From: Ustilaginoidea virens | Taxonomy: Eukaryota > Ascomycota > Sordariomycetes > Hypocreales > Clavicipitaceae | Assembly: GCF_000687475.1 (NCBI RefSeq) | Contig: NC_057316.1 | Location: forward strand, 4,154,001 to 4,218,000 | DNA: 64,000 bases | Reading direction: 5' to 3' | In this document: positions 42,602 through 53,893 of the stretch, in pieces | How positions within the stretch are numbered: position 1 is the stretch's first letter | Layout: each line of letters begins with the position of its first letter | Translations under genes and position numbers: made by a program | The notes under the pieces: generated by a model | What the model was told of the DNA's origin: nothing | The model's input: the letters and a program-made list of their open reading frames with translations, nothing else | Databases searched by the model: none

Positions 42602-43911
42602 TGACAGCGGCAGTGACCAAGACGCCAACAAAAACAACAAAAAAAAGAAAAGGAAAAAAAATTAATAAAAAAATTAAATTAAGGGAAAAGAAGAGGAAGT
42701 AGGAAATAACTACCAAGCTCTTTCAACAATAACAGGCGGCGCGGGATTATCACAGTCGAAGAGGTCGGAGAGGACGCGCAATGTCTTGCATCTCAGCGCT
42801 CAGCTGCATGGACAGCCAATGGCAGGTTGAAGGTTGAAGGGAGGCAAATGCGAGGGAATGTGAGCTGGATGCTTGCGGTTTGCGGTTTGCGGTTTGCGGT
42901 TTGTTGACGTGCAAGTGTCGAAGTCAACGACCAGCCTATTATGTCATTATGTCATGGACGGTACCTGCAGCCATTCCATTGGAGGAAGGAACCCCCCGCG
43001 AAAATGGGCATGGGCTTGGTGTTCGGCACCTGCAACGTACCAGACATGTACCTACCTAGGCCTGGTACCTCCTACCTGAGAAGGCACCTTTGAAAGTAGG
43101 TCCTTGATACATGCCGGCGATGAGCTGCCCAAGGCTGTTGTATCTATTTTTGATGCGGCCCCTTGCTAAGAAGGCCTTGCGCACAAGATGCTAAGACCTG
43201 CAACCTACAGGTCGGTAGGTAGGTAGGTACCTTGGATACCTGGTACAAGTCGCCAAGGCCCACAATTTGTCTGGGAATTGATAGAGTTAGCAGACGACGC
43301 ATGCTAGACAACGTATGCATTAATTGAAGCGATATTAGTTTGATGGCTTTTTATTCTAGTTTATTTTTGATTTTTCTCCATAATGGTATTTTCATCCCAT
43401 CGATTCCTATTTACAAGGCAGGTCCTGCTACGCGGTTCGAAATTCCAAGGTCGCTGATGCGACTTGGCCCGCATTCGCCAAGGTGACAAAGGCGGTGAGT
43501 GAGTAAGCGGCGGCGCGACACTCGCTGAGTTTTTGGCGCTCTGGTGGGCGGCAGAATTTCCGTCATTTTTTTCCGCACACGGCTTTGTTTGTCAGTTGCA
43601 GAACCAAACTCTCGCTCGCACGACGCAGACCATCTTCATCCCAAGCTACCCTCTGGACATCTTCGCACCCGGCGATTGTCCCGAGGTAGGGTCAATTGAC
43701 TCGTCTTGTACCCTTGTCTCGCTCCAAGGCAGTTCTCCTGTCGACGCGCCGTCTGGGAGCAAAAGCCCCGCCACCAAGTCCTCCCTTGATTCTTTGGATA
43801 GGTCTGTCAACCCACTGTGTTTTTTATATCTGGGAGTCTGCAGATGTTGCAAGCTGTTTAAGGCCTATACTTCGTCATTCTCTGATACAAAGAAGTAAGC
43901 AGGTCGACAGG
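42602..43911. promoter_or_regulatory. divergent spacer, cPLA2-like / La
   Basis: No independent gene. Includes GCGGTTT repeats near 42876-42902, GGTACCTA-type stretches near 43046-43080 and 43205-43240, and a long La 5' leader. A 121-codon frame at 43533-43898 ends 14 bases before the La ATG and looks like leader sequence, although a leader peptide cannot be excluded. Confidence 0.5.
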
Positions 43912-45427
43912 ATGAGCGAAGCAGAAGCCACGACAAAGCCCATCGAGGCTACTCCTGCCCCGGCGCAGGCGGAAAAAGCCAACGAGACGAGCGAGGCGGA
44001 ACCTACCACCAAGCCCGTCGAGGCTGCTGCTGTCGCTACGGACAAGTCCGTCACCAAGACGATGGACAAGACTGACAAGGATGCCAAGAACAACAAATTT
44101 GACCCCAGTGTGCGGGAGGTGACGGATGATCCTGTGGCTATCCGCAAGCAGGTAGGGCAAAGCGACGGTCCATTTCTGTGGACGCTTCTGCAGCTTTTTA
44201 TTATTTTTTTTCTTTTTTTTTTCTTTTTTTTTTTTTTTGTTGGGTGAACATGCGCACTATCGACTCCCCTCGACTGACTGCATGTGTACACCTGAAACAG
44301 GTTGAATTCTACTTTGGTGACTGGAACTTTGCCCAAGACAAGTTCATGTGGGAATCGTGCGGCGGGTCGGAAAATAAGCCCATGGCCATTTCCACGCTTC
44401 ACTCTTTCAAGCGCATGCGCACTTTCCAACCCTACAGCGCCGTTGTTGCCGCTCTTCGCGATAGCAAAGTTTTGGAGGTATCGGGAGAAGAGGGCTCCGA
44501 GGTGGTGAAGCGCAAGACCCCTTACAAGCCGGCTGCCGAGGGCAAAGCCAAGATCGAGGCTGCCACCGTCTACGTCAAGGGCTTCGGCGACGAGAACCCA
44601 GACACACAGTTCGACCTGGAGAGCTTCTTTGCGCAATTTGGCGAGGTCAAGGGGTTGAAGCTTCGCCGCACCAACGAGGGCCTCTTCAAGGGATCCGTCT
44701 TTGTCACCTTTGCGGACCAGGAGCTGGCCAAGAAGTTTCTTGATTCCGACCCGAAGCCCACCTGGAAGGGAAACGACTTGAAGATCATGTCCAAGAAGGC
44801 CTACTGCGAGGAAAAGAGCGAGCTCATTCGCCAAGGCAAGATAGAACCCAACGCCACACAGCCACGCAAGTTCTACGAAGGCAAGGACTTTAGCGGCAAC
44901 AAGAAGAAGGGGCGTAACGGCGGCGGCGGCGGCGGCGGCGGCCAGGACGACTGGAAGAAGAGGCGCGAAAACGACCAGAAGAACGGATTCCGCGGAGGTC
45001 GCGGGCGCGGTCGCGGTCGCGGTGGCCGTGGAAGAGGCGGAGGTCGAGGCGGGAGAGATGGTGGTCATGCTCGTCAGAACAGCGACCACAAAGACAAGAC
45101 CTACGAAGGGTTAGTATGGATGCACCCCCAACGCTTGCTGCCTGCATTTTGTTTTATTTTTTTTCTACCTTTTTTCTTTTTCCAAGATTTCCCGATTTTT
45201 CCATTTTTTTTTTGTTCATTCGTTTGAGGAAACGAAACAGCCCAGGGAAAAGTCCGACTGCTGACAGACAAACCCGTCATGGTCTCTCTAGCGGTATGCC
45301 TTCCATCCAAGCCACTGCTGGTGATTCCAACGGAAAGCGAGCACGCGATGAGGACGGGGTCGCTAGTGAACCTCCGGCCAAAAAGGTCGACACAAAAGAA
45401 GCGGCCGCCGCAGACAAGGTAGAATGA
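43912..45427 (+). CDS. La protein (Lhp1/SSB homologue)
   Basis: Nuclear RNA chaperone that binds the UUU-OH ends of RNA polymerase III transcripts and helps tRNA precursor maturation. Exons 43912-44151, 44301-45109 and 45292-45427 join in phase to 394 residues. A Thr/Ala/Lys-rich N-terminus (1-60) precedes the La motif (about 65-150; VEFYFGDWNFAQDKFM across the first junction, STLHSFKRMRTF) and an RRM (about 165-245; ATVYVKGFG, GSVFVTFAD). Then come a lysine patch, a Gly8 run and an RGG-type box (GGRGRGRGRGGRGRGGGRGG), and a short acidic end with an AKK basic motif (GKRARDEDG, PPAKKVD) that may serve nuclear import. The first intron sits inside the La motif and contains a long T run. Confidence 0.93.
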
Positions 45428-46052
45428 GGGGAAATGCTGCAAATAGTCATGATTGCTGGGTTGACAAGCCCTTGCTTGCCAAGGCGGGCGGAGCAAGAGT
45501 CGAGAAAGCCAAGGATGGCCAAGCACAGAGGACTCACGCAGGATGTATCGTTTTCCTCCTTCTTTTCTTTCCCTTTTTCTCTTTGTTTGGCGTTGTGGCT
45601 ACCCAGTTTGACGTCCTGTGGGACCACCAGGGCTATGAACTTATTCCGTGTCGGCATGTTGTGATTTTTGTCCCCCTCCCCTATGGGGTGCAATAAAGGA
45701 ACTGAACAAGGCGAATGAACAGACCTCCAATGAAGGCGGACTTGGGGGGGGGGGCGGAGGGGGCTCCATCTGATGGGTTTGCTGAAGCGATTTTGTCGAC
45801 GGAAGCACAGGATCTAGCGGTCAGTTTGCATGCCAGCTGTAGAAGTAGGAAAAAAGCTCATTTGCTGGGATTTTATTGCATCGGCCTGGCGTGGGGATCA
45901 AGGCGCCGTGGAAAGCAGAGGGTTCCGGGCTCCATCGCCGATGCGGACAGGGAATACACGCACAAGGCGCGTCCACCGGCTCCCAACTGAGCTTCCTCCC
46001 TCCCTTCCTTCGTCCCTCCCATGCTCCCATGCTCCCTCCCTCCCTCCCTCTC
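45428..46052. other. convergent spacer, La / inositol monophosphatase
   Basis: No gene seen. The 3' ends of both neighbours face each other here. It contains a 10-G run near 45745 and a CTCC repeat near 46003-46055 that continues to the end of the phosphatase gene. Confidence 0.6.
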
Positions 46053-47191
46053 TCAGGCCGAGTACTCCAAGCTCGCGTCGCCGATGACGCTCCAAAACTC
46101 GTCGACCAGCTCGCGCTGGCCGGCGGGCGCCGCCCGCACCGCCAGATAGACGCGCGACTCGAGGTCGGCGTCCCAGCCGCCCGGGTTGCCGCTGACGACG
46201 CGGCCGCCGGCCTCGCGGAGGATGCACCAGCCGGCGCAGACGTCCCAGGCCCAGCAGCCGCCCTCCCAGTAGGCGTCCATCTGGCCAGCCGCCACGGCGG
46301 CCATGTTGAGCGCCGCGGAGCCCAGCGACCGCAGCGAGTGGACCATGGCGCCGCCCGTCTCGCGGCTCCCCGCGAGCCTCTTGAACACGGCCGTCTTGCG
46401 CTCAAAGTTGGCGCCGTCGCGGTCGGCCCCCCACTCGACGGCGACGAGGGCGCCGGCCAGCCCGCCCAGCGGCCGGGGCGGCCGGGCCAGCGGCAGCCTC
46501 TGCGGCGCGGCGCCCCGGCCGCGCGTCATGTGCGCGCCGCGGCCGTCGACGGCCGTGAACAGCACGTCCTGCCACGGGTTGTAGATGACGCCGACGACGG
46601 GGCGGCGGCCGACCGCCAGGCCGAGCGAGGTGCACGCGCTGGGGAACGAGTGCACAAAGTTGGTGGTGCCTGTTTGCCAATGCAATGTGTCAGCGGGCGG
46701 GAAAGGGGGTTGGTTGGTTGCATCTGCAGTGGCCTCCCCCTCCCCTTCCCCCCCCCCCCCCTCCCTCCCTCCCTCCCCCGGGGTTTTGGGGGGTCGGGTG
46801 TGGTTTATGTACCGTCAATAGGGTCGACGACAAAAGTCGGCTCCGGGCCGAGCCTCATGCCGGGCTGGTAGGTCTCCTCGCCGAGGAAGGAGATGGACGG
46901 GAACGCGGCAGATAGGCGGGTGAGGATCATGTGCTCAACGGCGCGGTCGGCCTCGGTGACGATGTCGACAGCTGCAGGCGCGACGGGTCAGCTCGTTGAT
47001 GCCGGGCGCGAGGTGAAGAGCAGCGAGATATGAGGGAAGGGGGGGGGGGGGGGGGTCGGGTTTCTGAGCGCACAGTTGAGCTTGGTGTGGGTGTCGAGGC
47101 GGGCCGGGTCGGCGGCGAGCATCATCCGGCCGGCCTCGTAGGCGACGGCCACCATTTCATCGTGGACGGCTTGGAGGTCGAGGTCGGCCAT
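46053..47191 (-). CDS. inositol monophosphatase
   Basis: Mg2+-dependent phosphatase releasing myo-inositol from inositol monophosphate. Exons 47191-47074, 46971-46813 and 46669-46053 join in phase to 297 residues, the normal family length. Motif 1 reads KLNSVDIVTEAD at 37-48 across the first junction. E71 lies in GEETY, the metal-binding loop VVDPIDGTTNF at 87-97 crosses the second junction, and the C-terminal WDVCAGWCILREAGG supplies the last metal-binding Asp. The protein ends WSVIGDASLEYSA. Intron 1 has a GTGCGC donor and a G-run of about 15; intron 2 contains a C run followed by CCCT repeats. GC content is very high in the last exon. Fungal members include quinate-cluster paralogues, but no quinate genes are nearby. 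Confidence 0.93.
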
Positions 47192-48048
47192 GGTGCGTGC
47201 GTGCGTGCGTTGTGTGTGTGTCGTGTGTGTGTCGTGGGAAGGCAAAGTAAGCAAGCGTGGCGTGGAGATGAGATGGCAAAAGCAAACATAAGCATTGAAG
47301 CAAGCTTTCGGGGCGGCCTGTGTAGGCGTGCCGCGTGGGGGAGGGGCCAAGCGATGCTCAAGCGGGGGTCTCGGGTCTCGGGTCTCGGGTCTCGGGTCTC
47401 GGCATTGACGAGGTTGGCAGTGCAGTGCGGGTCGGGTCGGGTCGACTGCTGACGGATGCTCTATCCACCAACCATGTCCGTACAGCATCATGTCAGGGCT
47501 GCAGCATATCTCGCAAGTCATGTCTCGTAAATCATGTTCCGTATATCGTGTCCGTACAATGTCTGCAAGTCATACCCAAAGTCATGTTCCACTCGTCATG
47601 TCAGTTGTGATGGCCTGCCAGCCTGCTGCAGTTACCAGCCGAAACGGAAACGGAATGCAAATCAGAAAACTCCAGCAATGGTGCCAAGTCAATACGGTAT
47701 ACCAAACAGCAAAAAACACGGCAAAAACACAGCAAAAACAAAAACCAATCCCGCAAATGCCACTTATGGCATGACCTCCCGGCCCTGTCACTACATGGGA
47801 AAACATACTCTGCACCGAAGCAGGTTCCACCTCAAGACGACCCGACCCGGCAGGCATCTCTGCGAGTCCCTCGTCGCGCTATGCCATCCGTTGATTGCGC
47901 AGAGAGGGCAAGGTTTCCGCGGCCGTAGAGCAGAGCGCACCCCCCTTCTCCCCCCCCCCCCGGTCCCCATATCATATTGAGCCAAGTTCCTAACCACGTC
48001 GTCTTTCGTCCGCTACCACCTTTTGTATCGTCCCGAATCCCTAGACAT
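47192..48048. other. spacer with GGTCTCG repeat
   Basis: No gene seen. GTGCGT/TGTG repeats precede the phosphatase start near 47190-47232, a GGTCTCG heptamer array lies at about 47366-47400 and GTCATGTCC-like words recur near 47490-47605. Confidence 0.55.
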
Positions 48049-48765
48049 TCAGACATTCTCCCGGAATGCAAATCTCCTATCCGTGGGGCTGTTCCTGGCG
48101 CTGGCAGCGTCCGCGTCTGCGCTACCTCGTTTCGCCTGCAAACCTGGCGCGGCGGCAGTCTCGTACGTCTCGATAGGCCGAGGGCTCACGCCTCGCAGGC
48201 TGGACACGGCGTCGTCGTCAAACGGGTTCCTGCCGACGGACCCGACAGAAAGGCGACCCGGCCGGCCTCGCTCCTCGTCGTCCTCGTCGGGCACCGGCGT
48301 CGCAGCGAGATTCATGCTGTAGCTTCCGCCGCCGGCGCCGCCATACTCGGTCTGGCCACGTCTATCAAACTCTCGCTCCTCGGGGTATCCGTAGCCGTCG
48401 GCCTCATGGCCAACGCGGGTATCCCACGCCTCGTCGGGATCCAGCGGGTCGAAGCCGCGGCGCGCGCCGGCAGCGCCGTGCAGAGGCGTCGGCTCGTACG
48501 CCCCGGTAGCCGATCGGTTTTTGCGGATCTTGACCTTGCGCACCTGGTCGTTGACCCAGCCGACGATGCCGCCCGGCGCGGGCTGGGGGGGGCCGTACGG
48601 GCTTTCGTTTCGTTTCCACGGTAGATAGGAGGAGAGCGTGGGCGAGGGCAGCTGTTTTCCCACGCATCGTCAGAAACGCTGTCAGCCTCGCGAAGCAGCC
48701 GACTGACTATGCGTGATTTTTCCCAAGCGCCAGGTTGCGCGACGGGAGAGCAGGGCAATCGAGAG

Positions 48766-48798
<33 letters not shown>

Positions 48799-48951
48799 AG
48801 AGAGAGAGAGGCAAAGAAGGAGAAGGAAAAAAGAGAACGGACGTACACCTAATCTGCGGGCGCGCATCTGTGTGAAAACGACCCAGCCAATCGCCGCCGC
48901 AACGAGCAGAACGAGGATGGCGATGATGATTCCTCCAGCTGTAGAGACCAT
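48049..48951 (-). CDS. single-pass membrane protein, fungal 'acid phosphatase-like' family
   Basis: Exons 48951-48847 and 48651-48049 join with a GTACGT donor to a 235-residue protein. A short outside N-terminus is followed by one membrane helix at about 7-28 (GGIIIAILVLLVAAAIGWVV) and a basic stop-transfer MRARRLG. The conserved block after it reads LPSPTLSSYLPWK and PAPGGIVGWVNDQVRK across the junction region; then FDPLDPDEAWDTRVGHEAD and an acidic, disordered tail. Fungal relatives are often labelled acid phosphatase-like, but I see no phosphatase motif, so that name should not be read as a function. The intron contains a 29-A run and a GA microsatellite. An alternative donor two bases away breaks the frame. 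Confidence 0.8.
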
Positions 48952-49214
48952 CGTGGGCAGCCGCTCCGCCTGACCGCCGAGTAGCCGCTCTGAAGACGAT
49001 GGCCAAGACACGGGACGGGAAAAGAAAGGAAGGAAGGAAGGAAGGTAGCAGCAGTGGCAGAGCTCCGACGGACGCGAATACGCACGCACTCGTCGGGCAG
49101 CAAAAGAGGTCAACCGAGGCGGACGGGGCGAGCAAGCCGGGGTTGAGGTGGAATGTCGGATGTCGGATGCTGCAAAGAAACCAGACGACAAAGAACCAAA
49201 ACAAAGAAGCAAGA

Positions 49215-49318
49215 AGCAAGCTTATGGCTTTGGCTTTGGCTTTTGGCTTTTGGCTTTGGCTTTGGCTTTTGGCTTTGGAATTTTAGCCTGGCTTGGCTTT
49301 AGCCTGGCTTTGGCGTGG
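49215..49318. repeat. (GGCTTT)n imperfect array
   Basis: Mixed GGCTTT and GGCTTTT units over about 100 bases, decaying into AGCCTGGCTT words; located in the promoter side of the membrane protein gene. Confidence 0.8.
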
Positions 49319-49899
49319 GAAGGGAAGAGGTTGTTGTGGGGGGGGGCGACCGCCTTTTGCCACTTGCTTTGCTTGCTGGTTGCCGAACCGAACCGAACAT
49401 TTCAATGTTGACGGGACGGACTGAAGAGCTGCTTGAAGTGCGCTGAAGCGAACAGAAGTGGACCAGACTGGACTCAACTGAACTCAACCAAACTCAACTG
49501 GACAACTTCTCCGCAAGCCGGCACTCGGGGCTTTGTCAACCAGACTCGTCCCAGATTTAATAGAGGCTGGGTTCCCCCCTCCCCCCCCTCGGCCGCGACA
49601 ACCTGTTTTTTTTTTTTTGTTTAATTTTTACCAACCAGCCCATTCGCCCATTCGCCCATCCGCCCATCCGCTACTCCGTGCCATGCCCATCCATTGTTCT
49701 TCCGTGCTCCTTGTCCCCTTCACCTGGGAAATAGGCAAAATACGCGCAACGGATTTCCAGACGCGCGGCCGCCAATCAGACCGGGCCAAAGGGTGGATCC
49801 CCGGCATCGCTCCTCCAACCTCTAGTAACATACCTTGCAACAAACAGAGTAAGTACTCCATTCCCCGTAAAATGAGCTGATTGCGTCCTGCACCCAGCC

Positions 49900-49985
49900 C
49901 AGCATCCAGCATCCAGCATCCAGCATCCAGCATCCAGCATCCAGCATCCAGCATCTTGCATCTTGCATCTCGCATCTTGCATCTT
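49900..49985. repeat. 7-bp compound repeat (CCAGCAT)n(CTTGCAT)n
   Basis: About seven CCAGCAT heptamers run directly into four CTTGCAT/CTCGCAT heptamers, one word evolving into the other by two substitutions. Confidence 0.85.
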
Positions 49986-50339
49986 GTCCTCGGTACGTCC
50001 TGCCTGCTGTGTAGCCGAGCATGGCGTCTGCTGGTGGCAATCCGCCGGCTATCCGCCGGCTGGCGCGCCAAAGAAAAAGGAAAAAAAGGTCGACGGGTGC
50101 CGACTTGGCTTGCTGCAGGAGAAGCCGCAGACGCCGGCTCAGTGTATCGCTCGCTTCAGACATGCAGAGTACGGCCCGACACGGTGCCCCCGACGCGGGT
50201 GACATCATTCGGCATAGGGCCCCAGCTGGCAAGCATCGCATCTATTGATCCCACTAACTCCGTACCTACCTACTTACTCGCCACCAGCTCAAAGACCCAG
50301 ACGGTCTGGGATTGACTCTCCAACATGCACCCACCCTGA

Positions 50340-50370
<31 letters not shown>

Positions 50371-50377
50371 GTCGTCC

Positions 50378-52073
50378 TCAGGTTCGCAGAGAGCCGCGCT
50401 TGCTCGCTCGCCCACATTGATCCCAGTGACCGCCCTGCTTGGCGAATTCGAGCCCCTCCAGAAAGCCCTCGAGCTTGCATCGGCCGAGTGCGTCGGCCTG
50501 GCAACCCTTGGGCGTCACCAACCTGTCGTTGACCAGCACCCTCACCAGCTCCTCCGCAACGCCGTCGCACCGCATCTTCTCAACGTACATTCGCGCTCCG
50601 AACGGCACAGCCCACGAGGCCGAGTACCCGTCCGTCTTCTGCGGAGGCACCCTGCGGTTCGTCGGCACCTCGGTGGCATTGGTGTACAAGCCCAGCGCCC
50701 CGTAGATTGTCATCAGCGTGTTGTCGTGGCTAAAGTCGGCGTACAGGGCGCGGTCCAAGGGGAAGGTGGAAGCGTCCGAGTCCAGGGTCCTGTTTGTCGA
50801 CGTGTGGTCGCTGACCGGGCTGTGCGCGAGACGCGCAATCAGCTCGTTGACGTAGCCGACCCCTTGGGTCGGGCCCAGAGGGTTTCCCGGGCCGTAGCCG
50901 TACCACTTGTCCAGAGCCAGGTAGTAGTCGTAGCCCTTCCATTCCTCCAGGGAGAACAGACGGCAAAACTGCGACGTCTTTGCCTCGGCCGACGCAACCG
51001 TGTTGAAGGGGCAGAGGTCCATGAGCTGAATCGTCTCCTGCAGCGTCAGGTTGGCGCCACGAAGCTTCCGGTTCAGCCGCTCCGCGATTGGAGCGGCCCA
51101 CACATTCCTCCACGCCGCTTTGCTTTCATTTCCCATTTCAGAAATGGGGCCCTCCTCGAACGCGGCGCAGTTCCCATGGTCCAGCGTGTTGTTGAACCCG
51201 TCGCCCTCGGGGATGACGAGTATGTTGGCCACGTCCTTGTCGTTTTCTCGGCCCTTGGCCCGAGAGTATCCCTGCATGAACCGCTCGGCCGACATGACGA
51301 CTCTTTCCGAACCAGAAGCTCGCACAAAGGGTGGGAGTTTCGAGTGCTCGGCCAGCTTCCGGTACCGCTTAAAGAACCGTTTGCCAGACGCGACGAGCTC
51401 GCCTTCACCGTACGCGGTGAGGTCATCGGCACCCAGCGAGTACTTGTACTTTTTGATGAACTTGAACCCCTTGGCGTAGACTTGGACATCCTTGTGGAGT
51501 CTGTCGACCAACTTCTTGTAGGCATGGGACTTGCCGGCCGTGGGGAGGCGAGAACCGTGGCGGGAGAGGACGGAAGCAAACGTGATGTGGCATCCTGCCG
51601 GTATATCAGGCTTCCTCGAGGGGTCTGGCGCCACAAAGTAAGGCGAATACTGACCCCAGTATTTGTGGGAGTTGTAAGTGCAGCTCGCGTTGTCAACACA
51701 TGACTTTGAGCCTGATGTATCACGCCTGGATGGAATTTGCTCTCTTGTTAGACGGGGTGTACGGTGGTCCTTGACTTTTTCTCGCCAGCCGACTTGCCGA
51801 AAGCGGCCCCTCTCTCTCTCTCTCTCCTTTTCTTTTTCTTTTCCTTCTTATCTTTTTTTCTATTATCGTCTTTTCTACATCCTTTTACATTCGTTTCCCG
51901 CTCCCATGTCACCCAAGGCAAGACGACCAGAGAGGGAGTCGCGAAACATACCTAAAGGGGACACCCAAGAAGAGAAATGCAGCAAGCAACAAGACACCCA
52001 TCGAGAGCTTAAGGAACCTCGAGCGAGGCGGAGGATGATGGCCAACGACGTGTGCTGCACGATTCCGGTCCAT
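50378..52073 (-). CDS. membrane-anchored histidine acid phosphatase (phytase-like)
   Basis: Histidine-acid phosphatase clan member. Exons 52073-51952 and 51725-50378 join in phase (GTATGT donor, ATCCAG acceptor) to 489 residues. The catalytic signature RHGSRLP has H97 as nucleophile and R96/R100 as phosphate ligands; H374-D375 in ADFSHDNTL supplies the proton donor. The segment NSHKYWGQYSPYF before the signature is typical of phytase/multiple inositol polyphosphate phosphatase relatives. Instead of a cleavable signal peptide, 24 polar residues with two Arg and one Lys just before the helix precede a hydrophobic segment at 25-40 (MGVLLLAAFLFLGVPF), which suggests a type II signal anchor with the catalytic part in the lumen or outside. 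The family name is firm; phytate as substrate is inferred. Confidence 0.9.
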
Positions 52074-53893
52074 GGCTGGCGTAGGAATAGCTTTATATCT
52101 GTGATTACCGGCAGTAAGAAGCACCCTCACAGAGGCCGCCGCATCGCGTATCGAGCCCATCTCATGCTTCCGTGACCAGGAACGGCCTGGTCGCCAGAGT
52201 CGGCAGCGAGAGCGGTCCAAGCCTGCCTGAAACGTTGAAAGAGTGAGGGGTTATGTACCGCAACCGCGGAATGTCGATGCAGACGGGGAGGAACTAATTC
52301 ACCAAGCCCCTGGTGGTTCGGTTTAAGGTTGCAAGAAAGGAGACAGGTGCGGCGGGGTCGGGTGGAGCGCATATCGTGGCTCCGTGGCTGGCTGGATGGG
52401 TTCCTCCAATGTTCTGCCCTTGTCCTCTGTTCCTTCCCAACAAGGATCAACGGATTTGGGGGTGGAAGGTGGTAAGGTATATGTGGTACTGTAAGGTTAA
52501 TCCAATCGGGCCCTGATGCCAAGTGCGTGCGGCTGGCGCACTCGAGTACGGCCTCGCCATACGGAGTACTACAAGTCACTTCGAGTGAAATAAGTGGGGG
52601 GCAGCTTGTACAGCTCCGTACCGATATCCTCATGGTAATAAGCTTGAGCACTTGCAGAAAACCTGTGAGCTACTAGAATACGCCTGATGGTGAGCGATGG
52701 CGATATCGCTCGCGGTCGGTCCTTACTATTGGCTTGGTTATGTACTGTAGTAAGCTAGAATAAGCTAGAATAACAGAGCCTCTATAATCAGCGCGCCTTC
52801 CCTGCCAACTATTCCTTTTACAGGGCAGGTAAGCGGCCCCTGCTAGCGCGATACATCGTGAGCAGGGCGGCTCGTGGTGTTGTTGTGGGAATGCTTGCCA
52901 TAAAATGGCTGGGTGTTGCCAATTCCTACCATGTACGGAGTACTCCGCACTACATGTGTATTTCTGGCAAGGCGCCATCCATTGTGCCTGCCGTCCTTGC
53001 TCTCTCTGCACGTGCTTTGCTGGTTGGCTGCCGCGTGCGCTGCAAGGAAAGAAACAGCGCACGGCCTGATGGCTGCTTATGTATGTACTGTACCTCTTCA
53101 CAATGTGAGTCATGCATGCCCTTTGTTCCATGCAGTCAAAGATGTCATCAGTGTCATGCCAAGTGGTTTAGAGTCATCAAATTCTGTTTCAAATAGGCCA
53201 ACTCACCCAATGGCCCGCAAAGCCCCAGCCCGCCCTGTACGCCCGCTTCCGCCACGTGTGAAATTTTAATTTCGACAGCCGCTCACAGGAGCTTCTGCCA
53301 CAGAGCAACTGTCACCGTCAACGGCTTTTGTACCCGTGTTTGGAATAATATCATCTCAACACTATTACTATCTGCATCTACCATTTGAGACTTCCCACAT
53401 CGTCTGAGCAATCATGTCTGCCATGTCATCCGATTGTAACCCCGTGGGGTGATATGCTGACACGACAATCAAAACGAATCCCCCCTTGCCCTCCCCCCCC
53501 CCACCCTCTCATCCATCTGCTGCGCCTTATTAAAGGATGAGTGAAGGGAGCGACTTTCCCTTCCAAGCACTCAGACTCGTATTATGCGACCTTGGGCCCT
53601 GTGCAAGACATGGCTGGGAGAGTTGGGCCCGGCATCAAGCCGCGACATTTTGTCTCGCGTCCACATCAGCTATTCCAACCACCTCCATGTCCTCGCTTTA
53701 TCCCCTCCAAGCATTGCCATCCTCCAAAGTGTTTTCGCAAGATGCGTGGGCAAAAGTGGCCCCCAATGTTATGGTCTCCCCACACCAACAAGTGCCTGTA
53801 AGCATTTCGTGCAAGAAAGTGTCCCATCGGTGATGTACAAGTCCTCCCCGGATCTGGAGCTTTTCAAATGGGAGGGGCCGGCAAGATCCCGCC
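52074..53893. other. spacer between acid phosphatase and unrecognised Ser-rich gene
   Basis: No gene seen. The right end is the 3' flank of the Ser-rich gene, and the left end should carry the phosphatase promoter. TACGGAGTA words occur near 52560 and 52934. An inverted ACCCCGTGGGGT lies near 53439 without further RNA-gene features. Confidence 0.55.

Larger units (their letters stand above)
48952..50377. other. repeat-rich spacer
   Basis: No gene seen. Frames here are repeat artefacts. It contains GAAG, GGCTTT, CCAGCAT/CTTGCAT and CATTCGCC tandem arrays, a CAACTGAACT-type run near 49455-49500 and GTCGTC repeats near 50339-50362 that lead into the acid phosphatase 3' end. Confidence 0.6.

Noticed and set aside
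43430..43450. GGTTCGAAATTCC as a tRNA B box
   Set aside because: No matching A box, acceptor stem or anticodon arm can be folded around it. I found no tRNA gene in the window.
43533..43898. 121-codon frame just upstream of the La gene
   Set aside because: It has no conserved features and falls in the expected La 5' leader; it could be a uORF but is not supportable as a gene.
53405..53475. Possible small structured RNA around ACCCCGTGGGGT
   Set aside because: There is a short hairpin but no convincing C/D or H/ACA boxes or flanking promoter elements.
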